A stretch of DNA of 64,000 nucleotides. Origin: Pelecanus crispus. Taxonomy: Eukaryota; Chordata; Aves; Pelecaniformes; Pelecanidae. Positions 1-10,499 of this stretch are shown here, piece by piece. The notes beneath the pieces were generated by a model. That model was given only the letters and a program-made list of their open reading frames with translations, had not been told where the DNA came from and searched no databases. Made by a program: the position numbers and the translations under genes. The stretch is taken from assembly GCF_030463565.1 (NCBI RefSeq), contig NC_134643.1:75017721-75081720 (forward strand). Direction: 5' to 3'. Numbering within the stretch: the stretch's first letter is position 1; each line of letters starts with the position of its first letter.

Positions 1-909
1 GGCCTTGGCAAAAATACAAAATGAACTCTTTTAAGACTTGGTGTCCCTGTAATGTACATAGTGTGACTTGAAATTTGGCAAGCTGTATTACTTCCCTGCT
101 TAGGTATCAGTAATAATATTCTAAAAACTTACGCTCTGTTCTAGTAATAATGCTTAATGCTTTGTATCTTACCATGGGAAATCTTGCTGCTCTAGATAGT
201 CTCATGTTAAATAATTTTATTTAGTATGTAATGTTATTCTAAGCTTTTTTTAAATACGTAGTTTGGGATATTTTAAAGGATATGTGAAGGTCACTTGTAA
301 AATGCAACACTGATCTGTTCTTAAACCTGGTGAGAAAAGAATGCAGAGTATGCTAGGAAATTCTGCTTTTGTAGGCTAAACTTGTCTTTGCTTATTTGAA
401 GGGTTCTAGGTTTGATAAAATTCAGGATAAATTCTGCGGGAGGCAGGGTTGCATTTTAATGTGGGGAAGTAATACTTTCATATGTGGACGGTTTTGAAAA
501 ATACTTCATTATGGCGTTCTGGGGGATCTGTTTTCTTCCCTTGAAGATGAAGGAGTCTTGAGATTGTGATGTTTGAACACCATGTTTCTCTTGTGGCTAT
601 CAGCCTTTTCTAATTGAGTCAGATTAGATGGGAGAATGAATAGCCATACATTGTTTACACTGAATGACCTTTTTCTCTGTTGCTGCATGGCATCCAGAAG
701 AGCATCTTGCTGGGTTCCCATAGTATTTATTCATATAATCTTCTGTCTTCAAATGGTTTGATTAAGCAGAATAGTGAATTTACTGAAATTTTTTGAAGGA
801 GTCTGCCATTAAAAAGTAACAAATGAGATGACTGCTTAACATGGATGAAGTTTAATTTCTTATTTTAAATGATTATTTTTCTTATTGCTGATCTGTGCAA
901 ATACTTTAG
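1..909 (+). other. PYROXD1: PYROXD1 intron (partial)
   Basis: Sequence upstream of the first recognisable PYROXD1 exon in the window. It is AT-rich, contains only short chance open frames and ends in a splice acceptor (TTTAG) at 905-909. No exon or repeat was recognised in it. Confidence 0.75.
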
Positions 910-2269
<1,360 letters not shown>

Positions 2270-2610
2270 ACAAAACCCCATTTCCATTTTGTATAGTTTT
2301 GACACAGAGTAGTACGGCTTATGAAACTGTTTCTTTAGGATTACCAGAAGTGAGGGATAAATGCAATTCCTTATTAAGACCTTGTCAAAATACTGAGCAG
2401 CAAATTAAATGAATCTGTGTAGAAAAGCAACAACAAAATCAAGTCAGTTAGTGTTGGCAAGAGTTTTCGTCTAGATTAGATGAGCATATGAGAACAGGGC
2501 TGTAACAGTCTTAAAATGCGGGCTTCGCTGTGCTGTTAAGATAGCACTGCATTCACTTGAATGCGAGGTAGCCTTCACTTTTAAAATGAATAAAACATGT
2601 TCAATCCTGT
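2270..2610 (+). other. PYROXD1: PYROXD1 3'UTR and poly(A) signal
   Basis: Non-coding sequence after the stop codon. An AATAAA hexamer at 2589-2594 is the likeliest cleavage signal, which puts the transcript end near 2610. The end itself is inferred. Confidence 0.6.
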
Positions 2611-3592
2611 GCCTGCCTTGTAGGTCCCTTCTTCCCCAAACCACACATAATTCACCTGCCGTGGTTACCAGAGGCGCGCTGCCATGCACATTCCTCGTCT
2701 CACCCTGGTGAGCCGGGGTGCCTTGATGTGGTGGTGCTGCCGCCTTGCCTGCCTAAAGCCATGTCTGACAGTGTGAGTATTGGCTAGGGTGAGAAAGCCC
2801 CTGCTTCCTAAAACCGCTTGCTCAGGTGAAAGTTTACAAGGCAGTCACGCAGTGTGCTGCCATCCCACTAGCACCCTGCCGCTGCTCAGACCTGCCAGTA
2901 CTTGCCGCAGGTTTCAAGGCTCCTGTTCCAGCTAATGGCACCGTCTCTGTCGAGCTGACTTTAGGTGAACAGAGACATCTTTAGGGTACAGGGCACTTGG
3001 AGCTCTCGCTGCCTAGAATGTGGTCTGCAGATATATGCCAAGATGGATGCTTTATTCCCCGCGCCCCCCCCCCCCCCCCCAAGTTTATTTCCAAAATACA
3101 TTTATTTTCTACTTAGCGAAGTACAGACCACAAAAACTTTGAACAATGAAGCCAGGATGAGATGTCAGTTGGGAGCAGCTTTTTTACTGCTTGTCATTTC
3201 CGCTGTTGAGGTATCATGGTGGATATGCAGCGGTCTTCCCTGGCAAGAACCTGTGGAGCAGGCTGCTGGATCCAGACTGTGTGGTAGATGGTACTGGATG
3301 CCATTTTGAATGCGAGTCCTGTATCCCGATGGGATTCGTAATAGACAACTATTACAGTCACTTAATGAAAACATTCATGGGGACTATGTGTCTTGGCTAC
3401 TTTCTGCCCTCTCCTCATTTCCACTGTCATGCAGTTTGGTTCCAGGAAGGAATTTCTGCAGGTACTGAACTCCAATTTGACTTGTGGTAACTAGTGACAA
3501 AATACCTACTATTGAGTTGCAAACAGGGGTTTAAGCTGTTTGTTTTCATTCATAGCTAGCTCCCTGGCTCTATGTTTAGTTATGCAACATGC
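2611..3592. other. Intergenic, no gene seen
   Basis: Intergenic DNA between PYROXD1 and the provirus. It is moderately GC-rich at 2690-2960 and contains a run of 17 C at 3064-3080. Short overlapping open frames on both strands show no recognisable protein. Confidence 0.6.
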
Positions 3593-3597
3593 ACTTT
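3593..3597. repeat. Target site duplication, left copy (ACTTT)
   Basis: The five bases immediately before the 5' LTR, identical to 10500-10504 after the 3' LTR. They mark the integrase cut site. Confidence 0.93.
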
Positions 3598-3840
3598 TGT
3601 CCTGGTTTCGGCTGGGATAGAGTTAATTTTCTTCCTAACAGCAGGCATAGTGCTGTGTTTTGGATTTAGTAGGAGAAGAATGTTGATAACATGCTGATGT
3701 TTGTAGTTGTTGCTGAGTACTGCTTATGCTAGTCAAGGACTTTTTCAGCTTCCCATGCTCTGCCAGGCGCACAAGAAACTGGGAGGGGGCACAGCCAGAA
3801 TAGTTGATCCAAACTGACCAAAGGGCTATTCCATACCATA

Positions 3841-3863
3841 TGATGTCATGCTCAGTATAGAAA
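3841..3863 (+). promoter_or_regulatory. LTR core promoter: CRE-like site and TATA-like box
   Basis: TGATGTCA (3841-3848) followed 7 bp later by TATAGAAA (3856-3863). The 3' LTR has the consensus CRE TGACGTCA at the matching position (10172-10179), so the 5' copy has lost its CpG. Transcription would start about 30 bp downstream, near the palindrome. Confidence 0.6.
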
Positions 3864-3883
3864 CTGGGGGGGGGTTGGCCGGG

Positions 3884-3901
3884 GAGCAGCGATCGCTGCT
3901 C
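3884..3901. repeat. 18-bp perfect palindrome in LTR
   Basis: GAGCAGCGATCGCTGCTC equals its own reverse complement. It is repeated at 10214-10231 in the 3' LTR. It lies about 25-40 bp downstream of the TATA-like box, so it would sit at or just after the RNA start. Confidence 0.9.
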
Positions 3902-4177
3902 GGGAACTGTCTGGGTATCGGTCGGCAGGTGGTGAGCAATTGCATTGTGCATCACTTGCTTCGTGTATCATTATTATTATTATCATTATTATACTGTTAC
4001 TATTAGCATTACTATTTTACTTTATTTCAATTATTAAACTGTTCTTATCTCAGCCCAGGAGTGTTTCTCACTCTTACTCCTCCAATTCTCTCCCCCATCC
4101 CATCGGGGTAGGGGGAGTGAGCGAGCGGCTGCGTGGTGCTTAGTTGCTGGCTGGGGCTAAACCACGACAGTCCTTTT

Positions 4178-4195
4178 TGGCGCCCAACGTGGGGC
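4178..4195 (+). other. Primer binding site, tRNA-Lys(1,2)
   Basis: TGGCGCCCAACGTGGGGC, 8 bp after the 5' LTR end. It equals the classical 18-nt site complementary to the 3' end of lysine tRNA 1,2, so reverse transcription is predicted to be primed by that tRNA. Confidence 0.9.
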
Positions 4196-4244
4196 TTGAG
4201 ATAACAACAGATTAATCAGAGTGTATTAAGGAGTCTGTTAACAG

Positions 4245-6275
4245 TTGCCGGTCACGATATTAGTTCTTCTGATCTGCACCATGTTCTTTTTTTTGCAGCA
4301 CGCGTTAAAGCTTGCTGTCAGTTTGTGTAGTGTGCTATGCTCTGCAGTGATTCATGATCTTTTGCTTGGGAGGCTCCTTATCAAAACCCTGACCTTGAGC
4401 ATTCTTTGGTATTTGGGTTTCATACAGAAGTCACTACTGTACTTCGGGTACTACCTCATAGAGAGAGTTAGCAATTATACTTCTTACTCTGAGAGGCTTG
4501 TTGTGGAGGAAATACAGAATGGCACCTTTGCTGCTTTCTTCTATGATGTTTCCTCCTTCATTACAACAACTTTCCTGTATCTTGAACACCCCTGGGCAGT
4601 TAAGATACTTCTATTGATAATTCTTGGGAATGTTGTTTCCATTTTGATAAAGGTCAGTAAGCAGTTTAAAAATACCATCCAGAGATCTACCCCAAGGCTG
4701 GATAGTTATGAGTGGCAGGGTGTGTGGGATCGTATGCGCAAGTACCTAGGGCAGTGGGGACCTCCAGTGTTTTGGAACTTCACCCCTGAACAAGTGCAGA
4801 ATCCTGAAAAATTAGTAAAGTATTTGGAAGAAGTATGTTGTCACCCTGGTAGCTCCAGAGAGACACAAATCATTGCAACATGCTGGGGACTGGCCCATGC
4901 CTATCGAGCCGTAGTCAACGCTAATCAGTACCCTCAAAAGAAAGAGAAGGTCTCTGGATCTGATAACAAAACAACAAGCACTGTGGCTACTCAAACCCCC
5001 ACTACAGGCCCTGCGGCTACTCCAACCCCCACTACAGGCCTTGCAGCTACTCAAACCCCTGCCCCAGGCACTGTGGCTACTCCAGCCACAGCCATGAGCA
5101 CTGCGGCTACTCAAACCCCAGTGACAGACACTGTGGCTAAACCAGAGAACCAACCTGCGCCGGTATCAGTTGCCCCTATACAGAAGAAAAAATACACGAG
5201 GAAATCAGTTCGTTTAGTAAGGGATGAAGATGAACCAGGGCCATCACGAGAACCAGAGGAGGAAGAACCCATAAATGAGATGGTGACCACCCGATCCCTA
5301 TCCCTGAGTGAGCTGCGAGATATGCGAAAAGATTTTGGTCGTCATCCAGGCGAGCACATCATCACCTGGCTGCTCCGATGCTGGGATAACGGGGCCAGTA
5401 GCCTGGATTTAGAGGGTAGGGAAGCCAAGCAGCTGGGATCCCTTTCCAGGGAAGGGGGCATTGACAAAGCAATTGGAAAAGGGGCAAAACCGCTCAGCCT
5501 CTGGAGGCGACTTCTGTCAAGCGTGAAGGAAAGGTATCCCTTCAAGGAGGATGTTTTATACCGCCCAAGCAAATGGACCACCGTAGAGAAAGGTATCCAG
5601 TACCTGAGGGAATTAGGCGTGCTGGAGGTGATTTACAGTGACCTGAATGATGAGCGGTTAACCAAAGACCCAGATGAAGTCAGGTGCACACAATCCATGT
5701 GGCGGAAGGTGGTACGGAGCGCACCAGCATCGTATTCCAACTCGTTGGCAATACTAGCCTGGAAAGACGACGAGGCACCAACGGTGGATGAAGTGGCTAG
5801 ACAACTCCGGGACTACGAAGAAAAGCTCTCTTCCTCCCTACGGGCCTGTGTCTCGGCTGTGGAAAAACTGTCTGAAAAAATATGCCAAGAGTTCCAACAA
5901 CTCAGAGAGGATCTGTCCTACTCCCCACCTGCACGGACCAGTGTCTCAGCCATTAGGAGTCAACGTCCCTATGCTCAAGAGAGAGGATATAGAGGATACA
6001 CACCACGGGGCACCCTGTGGTTTTACCTGCGTGATTATGGAGAGGACTTGAGAAAGTGGGATGGAAAACCCACCTCAACCTTAGAGGCACGGGTGCGTGA
6101 ATTGCAAGGAAAAACTATTAGAAAAGGCGGTTCTCCCAGGAAAATTGCAGCTCCAGTTTCCAGTGAGCAGTTCCCAAGACAGAGTAAGAGGGCTAATTTT
6201 ACTTCCGACCTTGATCAGGGAACTTTTGATTCACATTTACAGGAAGTGAACAACGAATACTGTGACCAGTGTTAG
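4245..6275 (+). CDS. gag: ERVL gag polyprotein, open frame
   Basis: Structural polyprotein of the provirus. The frame is open from 4245, but the first in-frame ATG is at 4281 (gcaccATGt), giving 664 residues before TAG at 6273-6275. The N-terminal about 130 residues hold several hydrophobic, membrane-like segments around 4281-4440 and 4590-4665. A linker of five 10-residue repeats rich in A, T and P follows (4980-5129). Then come an acidic stretch (RDEDEPGPSREPEEEEP) and a capsid-like alpha-helical region about 5285-5850, with a tryptophan-rich MWRKVVRSAP segment. No CCHC zinc knuckle was found; the C-terminus has only CDQC. No frameshift or internal stop is present. The hydrophobic N-terminus is unlike most retroviral matrix domains. 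Capsid assignment is by position and composition. Confidence 0.85.
   Translation: MPVTILVLLICTMFFFLQHALKLAVSLCSVLCSAVIHDLLLGRLLIKTLTLSILWYLGFIQKSLLYFGYYLIERVSNYTSYSERLVVEEIQNGTFAAFFYDVSSFITTTFLYLEHPWAVKILLLIILGNVVSILIKVSKQFKNTIQRSTPRLDSYEWQGVWDRMRKYLGQWGPPVFWNFTPEQVQNPEKLVKYLEEVCCHPGSSRETQIIATCWGLAHAYRAVVNANQYPQKKEKVSGSDNKTTSTVATQTPTTGPAATPTPTTGLAATQTPAPGTVATPATAMSTAATQTPVTDTVAKPENQPAPVSVAPIQKKKYTRKSVRLVRDEDEPGPSREPEEEEPINEMVTTRSLSLSELRDMRKDFGRHPGEHIITWLLRCWDNGASSLDLEGREAKQLGSLSREGGIDKAIGKGAKPLSLWRRLLSSVKERYPFKEDVLYRPSKWTTVEKGIQYLRELGVLEVIYSDLNDERLTKDPDEVRCTQSMWRKVVRSAPASYSNSLAILAWKDDEAPTVDEVARQLRDYEEKLSSSLRACVSAVEKLSEKICQEFQQLREDLSYSPPARTSVSAIRSQRPYAQERGYRGYTPRGTLWFYLRDYGEDLRKWDGKPTSTLEARVRELQGKTIRKGGSPRKIAAPVSSEQFPRQSKRANFTSDLDQGTFDSHLQEVNNEYCDQC
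4980..5129 (+). repeat. 30-bp tandem repeat inside gag, 5 copies
   Basis: Five 30-bp units, each starting like ACTGTGGCTACTC, plus a partial sixth. They encode degenerate 10-residue units of the kind TVATQTPTTG. The copies differ by several substitutions, so this is an older expansion inside the element's gag, not a feature of this insertion alone. Confidence 0.85.
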
Positions 6276-6303
6276 AGGGGCCCTGCCTCCAGCCAGGTGG
6301 AGG
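6273..6303 (+). promoter_or_regulatory. In-frame UAG between gag and pol
   Basis: The gag stop TAG (6273-6275) is followed in the same frame by an open stretch (AGG GGC CCT ...) running straight into pol. A short stem can form just downstream (CCTCC 6286-6290 with GGAGG 6299-6303, 8-nt loop). This is the arrangement used by gammaretroviral readthrough; function here is inferred. Confidence 0.6.
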
Positions 6304-9300
6304 AAAGGGACAACTGGGTTTACTGGACTGTGTGGATTCGATGGCCTGGAACGTCAGACCCACAGGAGTATAAGGCTCTAGTGGACACTGGTGCACAGTG
6401 CACGCTAATGCCATCAAACTATAGAGGGGCAGAACCCATTTGTATTTCTGGAGTGACAGGGGGATCCCAACAGCTCACTGTACTGGAAGCTGAAGTGAGC
6501 CTAACTGGGAATGAGTGGCAAAAGCACCCCATTGTGACTGGCCCAGATGCTCCGTGCATCCTTGGCATAGACTACCTCAGGAGAGGGTATTTCAAGGACC
6601 CAAAAGGGTACCGGTGGGCTTTTGGTATAGCTGCTTTGGAGACAGAGGAAATTAAACAGTTGTCCACCTTGCCCGGTCTCTCAGAGGACCCTTCAATTGT
6701 AGGGTTGCTGAAGGTTGAGGAACAACAGGTGCCGATCGCTACCACAACTGTGCACAGGCGGCAATATCGCACCAACCGAGACTCCCTGATTCCCATCCAT
6801 AACCTGATTCGTCGACTGGAGAGCCAGGGAGTGATCAGCAAGACTCGCTCACCCTTTAACAGTCCCATATGGCCAGTGCGAAAGTCTAATGGGGAGTGGA
6901 GACTAACAGTGGACTATCGTGGCCTGAACGAAGTTACACCGCCGCTGAGTGCTGCCGTGCCAGACATGCTAGAACTTCAATATGAACTGGAGTCAAAGGC
7001 AGCTAAGTGGTATGCCACAATTGATATTGCTAATGCATTTTTCTCCATCCCTTTGGCAGCAGAGTGCAGACCCCAGTTTGCTTTTACCTGGAGGGGTGTT
7101 CAGTACACCTGGAACCGACTGCCCCAGGGGTGGAAGCACAGCCCCACCATTTGCCATGGACTGATCCAGACAGCACTGGAACAGGGTGAAGCTCCAGAAC
7201 ATCTGCAGTACATTGATGACATCATTGTGTGGGGCAATACAGCAGAAGAAGTTTTTGAGAAGGGAAAGAAAATAGTCCAAATCCTTCTGAAGGCTGGTTT
7301 TGCCATAAAACAGAGTAAGGTCAAGGGACCTGCACAGGAGATCCAGTTTTTAGGAATAAAATGGCAAGATGGACGTCGTCAGATCCCAATGGATGTGATC
7401 AACAAAATAACAGCTATGTCCCCACCAACCAGCAAAAAGGAAACACAAGCTTTCTTAGGCGTTGTGGGGTTTTGGAGAATGCATATTCCAAATTACAGCC
7501 AGATCGTAAGCCCTCTCTATCAAGTGACCCGGAAGAAGAACGAATTCAAATGGGGCCCTGAGCAACAACAAGCCTTTGAACAAATTAAACGTGAGATAGT
7601 TCATGCAGTAGCCCTTGGGCCAGTCCGGGCAGGGCAGGATATTAAAAATGTGCTCTACACCGCAGCCGGGGAGAATGGCCCTACCTGGAGCCTCTGGCAG
7701 AAAGCACCAGGGGAGACTCGAGGTCGACCCCTAGGGTTTTGGAGTCGGGGATACAGAGGATCCGAAGCCCGCTATACTCCAACTGAGAAAGAGATACTGG
7801 CAGCATATGAAGGGGTTCGAGCTGCTTCAGAAGTGGTTGGTACTGAAGCACAGCTCCTGCTGGCACCCCGACTGCCGGTGTTGGGCTGGATGTTCAAAGG
7901 GAGGGTCCCCTCTACACATCATGCAACTGATGCTACATGGAGTAAGTGGGTTGCATTGATCACACAACGGGCTCGAATAGGAAACCCCAGTCGCCCAGGA
8001 ATCCTGGAAGTGATCATGGACTGGCCAGAAGGAAAAAACCTTAGAATATCACCAGAGGAGGAGGTGACACGTGCTGAAGAGGCCCCACTGTATAATAAAT
8101 TGCCAGAAAATGAAAAGCAATATGCCCTGTTCACTGATGGGTCCTGTCGTCTCGTGGGAAAGCATCGGAGGTGGAAAGCTGCTGTATGGAGTCCTATACG
8201 ACAAGTCGCAGAAACTGCTGAAGGAGAAGGGGAGTCGAGTCAGTTTGCAGAGGTAAAAGCCATCCAGCTGGCTTTAGATATTGCTGAAAGAGAAAAGTGG
8301 CCAGTCCTTTATCTCTATACTGACTCATGGATGGTGGCAAATGCCCTGTGGGGGTGGCTGCAGCAATGGAAGCAGAGCAACTGGCAGCGCAGAGGCAAAC
8401 CAATCTGGGCTGCCGCATTGTGGCAAGATATTGCTGCCCGGGTAGAGAACCTGGTTGTAAAAGTTCGTCATGTAGATGCTCATGTACCTAAGAGTCGGGC
8501 CACTGAAGAACATCAAAACAACCAGCAAGTAGATCAGGCTGCTAAGATTGAAGTGGCTCAGGTGGATTTGGACTGGCAACATAAGGGTGAATTATTTATA
8601 GCTCGGTGGGCCCATGATGCCTCAGGCCATCAAGGAAGGGATGCAACGTATAAATGGGCTCGTGATCGAGGGGTGGACTTAACTATGGACAGTATTGCAC
8701 AGGTTATTCATGAGTGTGAAACATGCGCTGCAATCAAGCAAGCCAAGCAGTTCAAGCCCCTTGGGTATAGTGAACGATGGCTAAAATATAAATATGGGGA
8801 GGCCTGGCAGATTGATTACATCACGCTCCCACAGACCCGCCAGGGCAAGCGCTATGTGCTCACCATGGTGGAAGCAACCACTGGATGGCTGGAAACATAT
8901 CCCGTGCCCCATGCCACCGCCCGGAACACCATCCTGGGCCTTGAAAAGCAAGTCCTGTGGCGACATGGCACCCCAGAAAGAATTGAGTCAGACAACGGGA
9001 CTCATTTCCGAAACAACCTCATAGACACCTGGGCCAAAGAGCACGGCATTGAGTGGGTGTATCACATCCCTTACCATGCACCAGCCTCCGGGAAAATTGA
9101 GCGATACAATGGATTGTTAAAGACTACCCTGAGAGCAATGGGTGGTGGGACGTTTAAACATTGGGATACGCATTTAGCAAAAGCCACCTGGTTAGTCAAC
9201 ACCAGGGGATCTGCCAATCGAGCTGGCCCTGCCCAATCAAAACTTTTACGTACTGTAGAAGGAGATAAAGTTCCTGTAGTGCACATGAAAAATATGCTGG

Positions 9301-9461
9301 GGAAGACAGTCTGGGTTACTTCCCCCTCTGGCAAAGGCAAACCCATTCGTGGGATTGCTTTTGCTCAAGGACCTGGGTGCACTTGGTGGGTGATGCGAAA
9401 GGATGGGGAAGCCCAATGTGTACCTCAAGGGAATTTGATTTTGGGTGAAAATAGCCAATGA
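6297..9461 (+). CDS. pol: ERVL pol: protease, RT, RNase H, integrase
   Basis: Enzyme polyprotein, 1054 codons counted from GTG at 6297. The frame really begins at 6276, directly after the gag UAG, and has no ATG of its own near the start, so expression as Gag-Pol is likely. Visible in order: aspartic protease with LVDTGAQ (residues 28-34) and ILGIDYLR; reverse transcriptase with the catalytic YIDD (305-308); RNase H with TDGS (D614) and YTDS (D676); integrase with an HHCC zinc domain (HDASGHQ...CETC) and the DDE triad D840, D899, E935, with 35 residues between the last two. The C-terminus ends soon after the integrase tail. No dUTPase domain, which several mammalian ERVL elements carry, was recognised. 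No stop or frameshift interrupts the frame. Confidence 0.95.
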   Translation: MEERDNWVYWTVWIRWPGTSDPQEYKALVDTGAQCTLMPSNYRGAEPICISGVTGGSQQLTVLEAEVSLTGNEWQKHPIVTGPDAPCILGIDYLRRGYFKDPKGYRWAFGIAALETEEIKQLSTLPGLSEDPSIVGLLKVEEQQVPIATTTVHRRQYRTNRDSLIPIHNLIRRLESQGVISKTRSPFNSPIWPVRKSNGEWRLTVDYRGLNEVTPPLSAAVPDMLELQYELESKAAKWYATIDIANAFFSIPLAAECRPQFAFTWRGVQYTWNRLPQGWKHSPTICHGLIQTALEQGEAPEHLQYIDDIIVWGNTAEEVFEKGKKIVQILLKAGFAIKQSKVKGPAQEIQFLGIKWQDGRRQIPMDVINKITAMSPPTSKKETQAFLGVVGFWRMHIPNYSQIVSPLYQVTRKKNEFKWGPEQQQAFEQIKREIVHAVALGPVRAGQDIKNVLYTAAGENGPTWSLWQKAPGETRGRPLGFWSRGYRGSEARYTPTEKEILAAYEGVRAASEVVGTEAQLLLAPRLPVLGWMFKGRVPSTHHATDATWSKWVALITQRARIGNPSRPGILEVIMDWPEGKNLRISPEEEVTRAEEAPLYNKLPENEKQYALFTDGSCRLVGKHRRWKAAVWSPIRQVAETAEGEGESSQFAEVKAIQLALDIAEREKWPVLYLYTDSWMVANALWGWLQQWKQSNWQRRGKPIWAAALWQDIAARVENLVVKVRHVDAHVPKSRATEEHQNNQQVDQAAKIEVAQVDLDWQHKGELFIARWAHDASGHQGRDATYKWARDRGVDLTMDSIAQVIHECETCAAIKQAKQFKPLGYSERWLKYKYGEAWQIDYITLPQTRQGKRYVLTMVEATTGWLETYPVPHATARNTILGLEKQVLWRHGTPERIESDNGTHFRNNLIDTWAKEHGIEWVYHIPYHAPASGKIERYNGLLKTTLRAMGGGTFKHWDTHLAKATWLVNTRGSANRAGPAQSKLLRTVEGDKVPVVHMKNMLGKTVWVTSPSGKGKPIRGIAFAQGPGCTWWVMRKDGEAQCVPQGNLILGENSQ

Positions 9462-9928
9462 ACTGAATTGTATAATATTAATTGCTTTATAATACTGTAT
9501 GTTATCTCTTAACTATATGTTATCTCTTAACTGCATGTTAATATAATAATATAGTAGGTTAATATTAAGTATATAATACTATATATTATGATTGCTATAT
9601 GCCGCATCAATGGTATTGCAGTAAGAATTGCCCAGCCTAAGGAAAATGAACTTTGATGAAACCATGTTGGAATGAGAACTGACTTCAGCATGCAACAGTC
9701 CAACACTGCACACCACCTGTCCTGCTCTGAAAGACTGTGATGACAGATGGAACCCAAAGTCATGGGCTAAATGAACTCAATGGACATTTTAGAGGGATGG
9801 GCCATAGACGAAGGGAATGATATCTGTGTGTATATCAAGATAGGGAAAGGGGTGGTGATTAATTGGAACACATTGGAAAGGGGAGGGCCTGTGCATGACG
9901 TAGATGGTATAGAATAAGGGGTGGATAC
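9462..9928 (+). other. Provirus 3' non-coding region, no env
   Basis: 467 bp between the pol stop and the 3' LTR. It is AT-rich and has no env-like frame, as usual for ERVL. A tandem direct repeat of TATGTTATCTCTTAACT starts near 9498 and 9516. Purine-rich stretches lie near 9840-9850 and 9876-9890; AATAAGGGGTGGATAC abuts the LTR and is the candidate polypurine tract. Confidence 0.75.
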
Positions 9929-10499
9929 TGTCCTGGTTTCGGCTGGGATAGAGTTAATTTTCTTCCTAACAGCAGGCATAGTGCTGTGTTTTGGATTTAG
10001 TAGGAGAAGAATGTTGATAACATGCTGATGTTTTTAGTTGTTGCTGAGTACTGCTTATGCTAGTCAAGGACTTTTTCAGCTTCCCATGCTCTGCCAGGCG
10101 CACAAGAAACTGGGAGGGGGCACAGCCAGAATAGTTGATCCAAACTGACCAAAGGGCTATTCCATACCATATGACGTCATGCTCAGTATAGAAACTGGGG
10201 GGGGTTGGCCGGGGAGCAGCGATCGCTGCTCGGGAACTGTCTGGGTATCGGTCGGCAGGTGGTGAGCAATTGCATTGTGCATCACTTGCTTCGTGTATCA
10301 TTATTATTATTATCATTATTATACTGTTACTATTAGCATTACTATTTTACTTTATTTCAATTATTAAACTGTTCTTATCTCAGCCCAGGAGTGTTTCTCA
10401 CTCTTACTCCTCCAATTCTCTCCCCCATCCCATCGGGGTAGGGGGAGTGAGCGAGCGGCTGCGTGGTGCTTAGTTGCTGGCTGGGGCTAAACCACGACA
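9929..10499 (+). repeat. 3' LTR of the ERVL provirus
   Basis: 571 bp, TGTCCTGG to CACGACA, nearly identical to the 5' LTR. It keeps the consensus CRE TGACGTCA (10172-10179), the TATA-like box from 10187, the palindrome (10214-10231) and the poly(A) signal ATTAAA (10363-10368). Confidence 0.95.

Larger units (their letters stand above)
3598..4169 (+). repeat. 5' LTR of the ERVL provirus
   Basis: 572 bp running from TGTCCTGG to CACGACA. It holds TGATGTCA (3841-3848, a CRE-like site with a C-to-T change), a TATA-like box TATAGAAA (3856-3863), a perfect 18-bp palindrome (3884-3901), an ATT-rich stretch near 3970-3990 and a poly(A) signal ATTAAA (4033-4038). It differs from the 3' LTR at 3703 (G vs T), at 3844 (T vs C) and in the G-run near 3866 (9 vs 8 G). 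Confidence 0.95.
3598..10499 (+). mobile_element. ERVL-type endogenous retrovirus, near-intact provirus
   Basis: A complete LTR-leader-gag-pol-LTR element of 6.9 kb. Both LTRs start TG and end CA and are flanked by a perfect 5-bp duplication ACTTT (3593-3597 and 10500-10504), the size expected of ERVL/class III elements. The two LTRs differ by two substitutions and one G-run length change over about 571 bp. The primer site matches lysine tRNA (CUU type). Gag and pol frames are open over 676 and 1054 codons and there is no env. The LTR resembles the TguLTR5 group of neoavian birds (recalled). The low LTR divergence suggests insertion within roughly the last million years at typical avian neutral rates; this is an inference that depends on the assumed rate. 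Confidence 0.95.

Noticed and set aside
3635-4143. LTR open frames (106 aa minus, 67 aa plus) and their copies in the 3' LTR
   Set aside because: They occur in both LTRs and consist of LTR regulatory and ATT-repeat sequence; no retroviral product expected.
4812-5153. 113-codon minus frame rich in S, W and C
   Set aside because: Antisense shadow of the 30-bp gag repeats.
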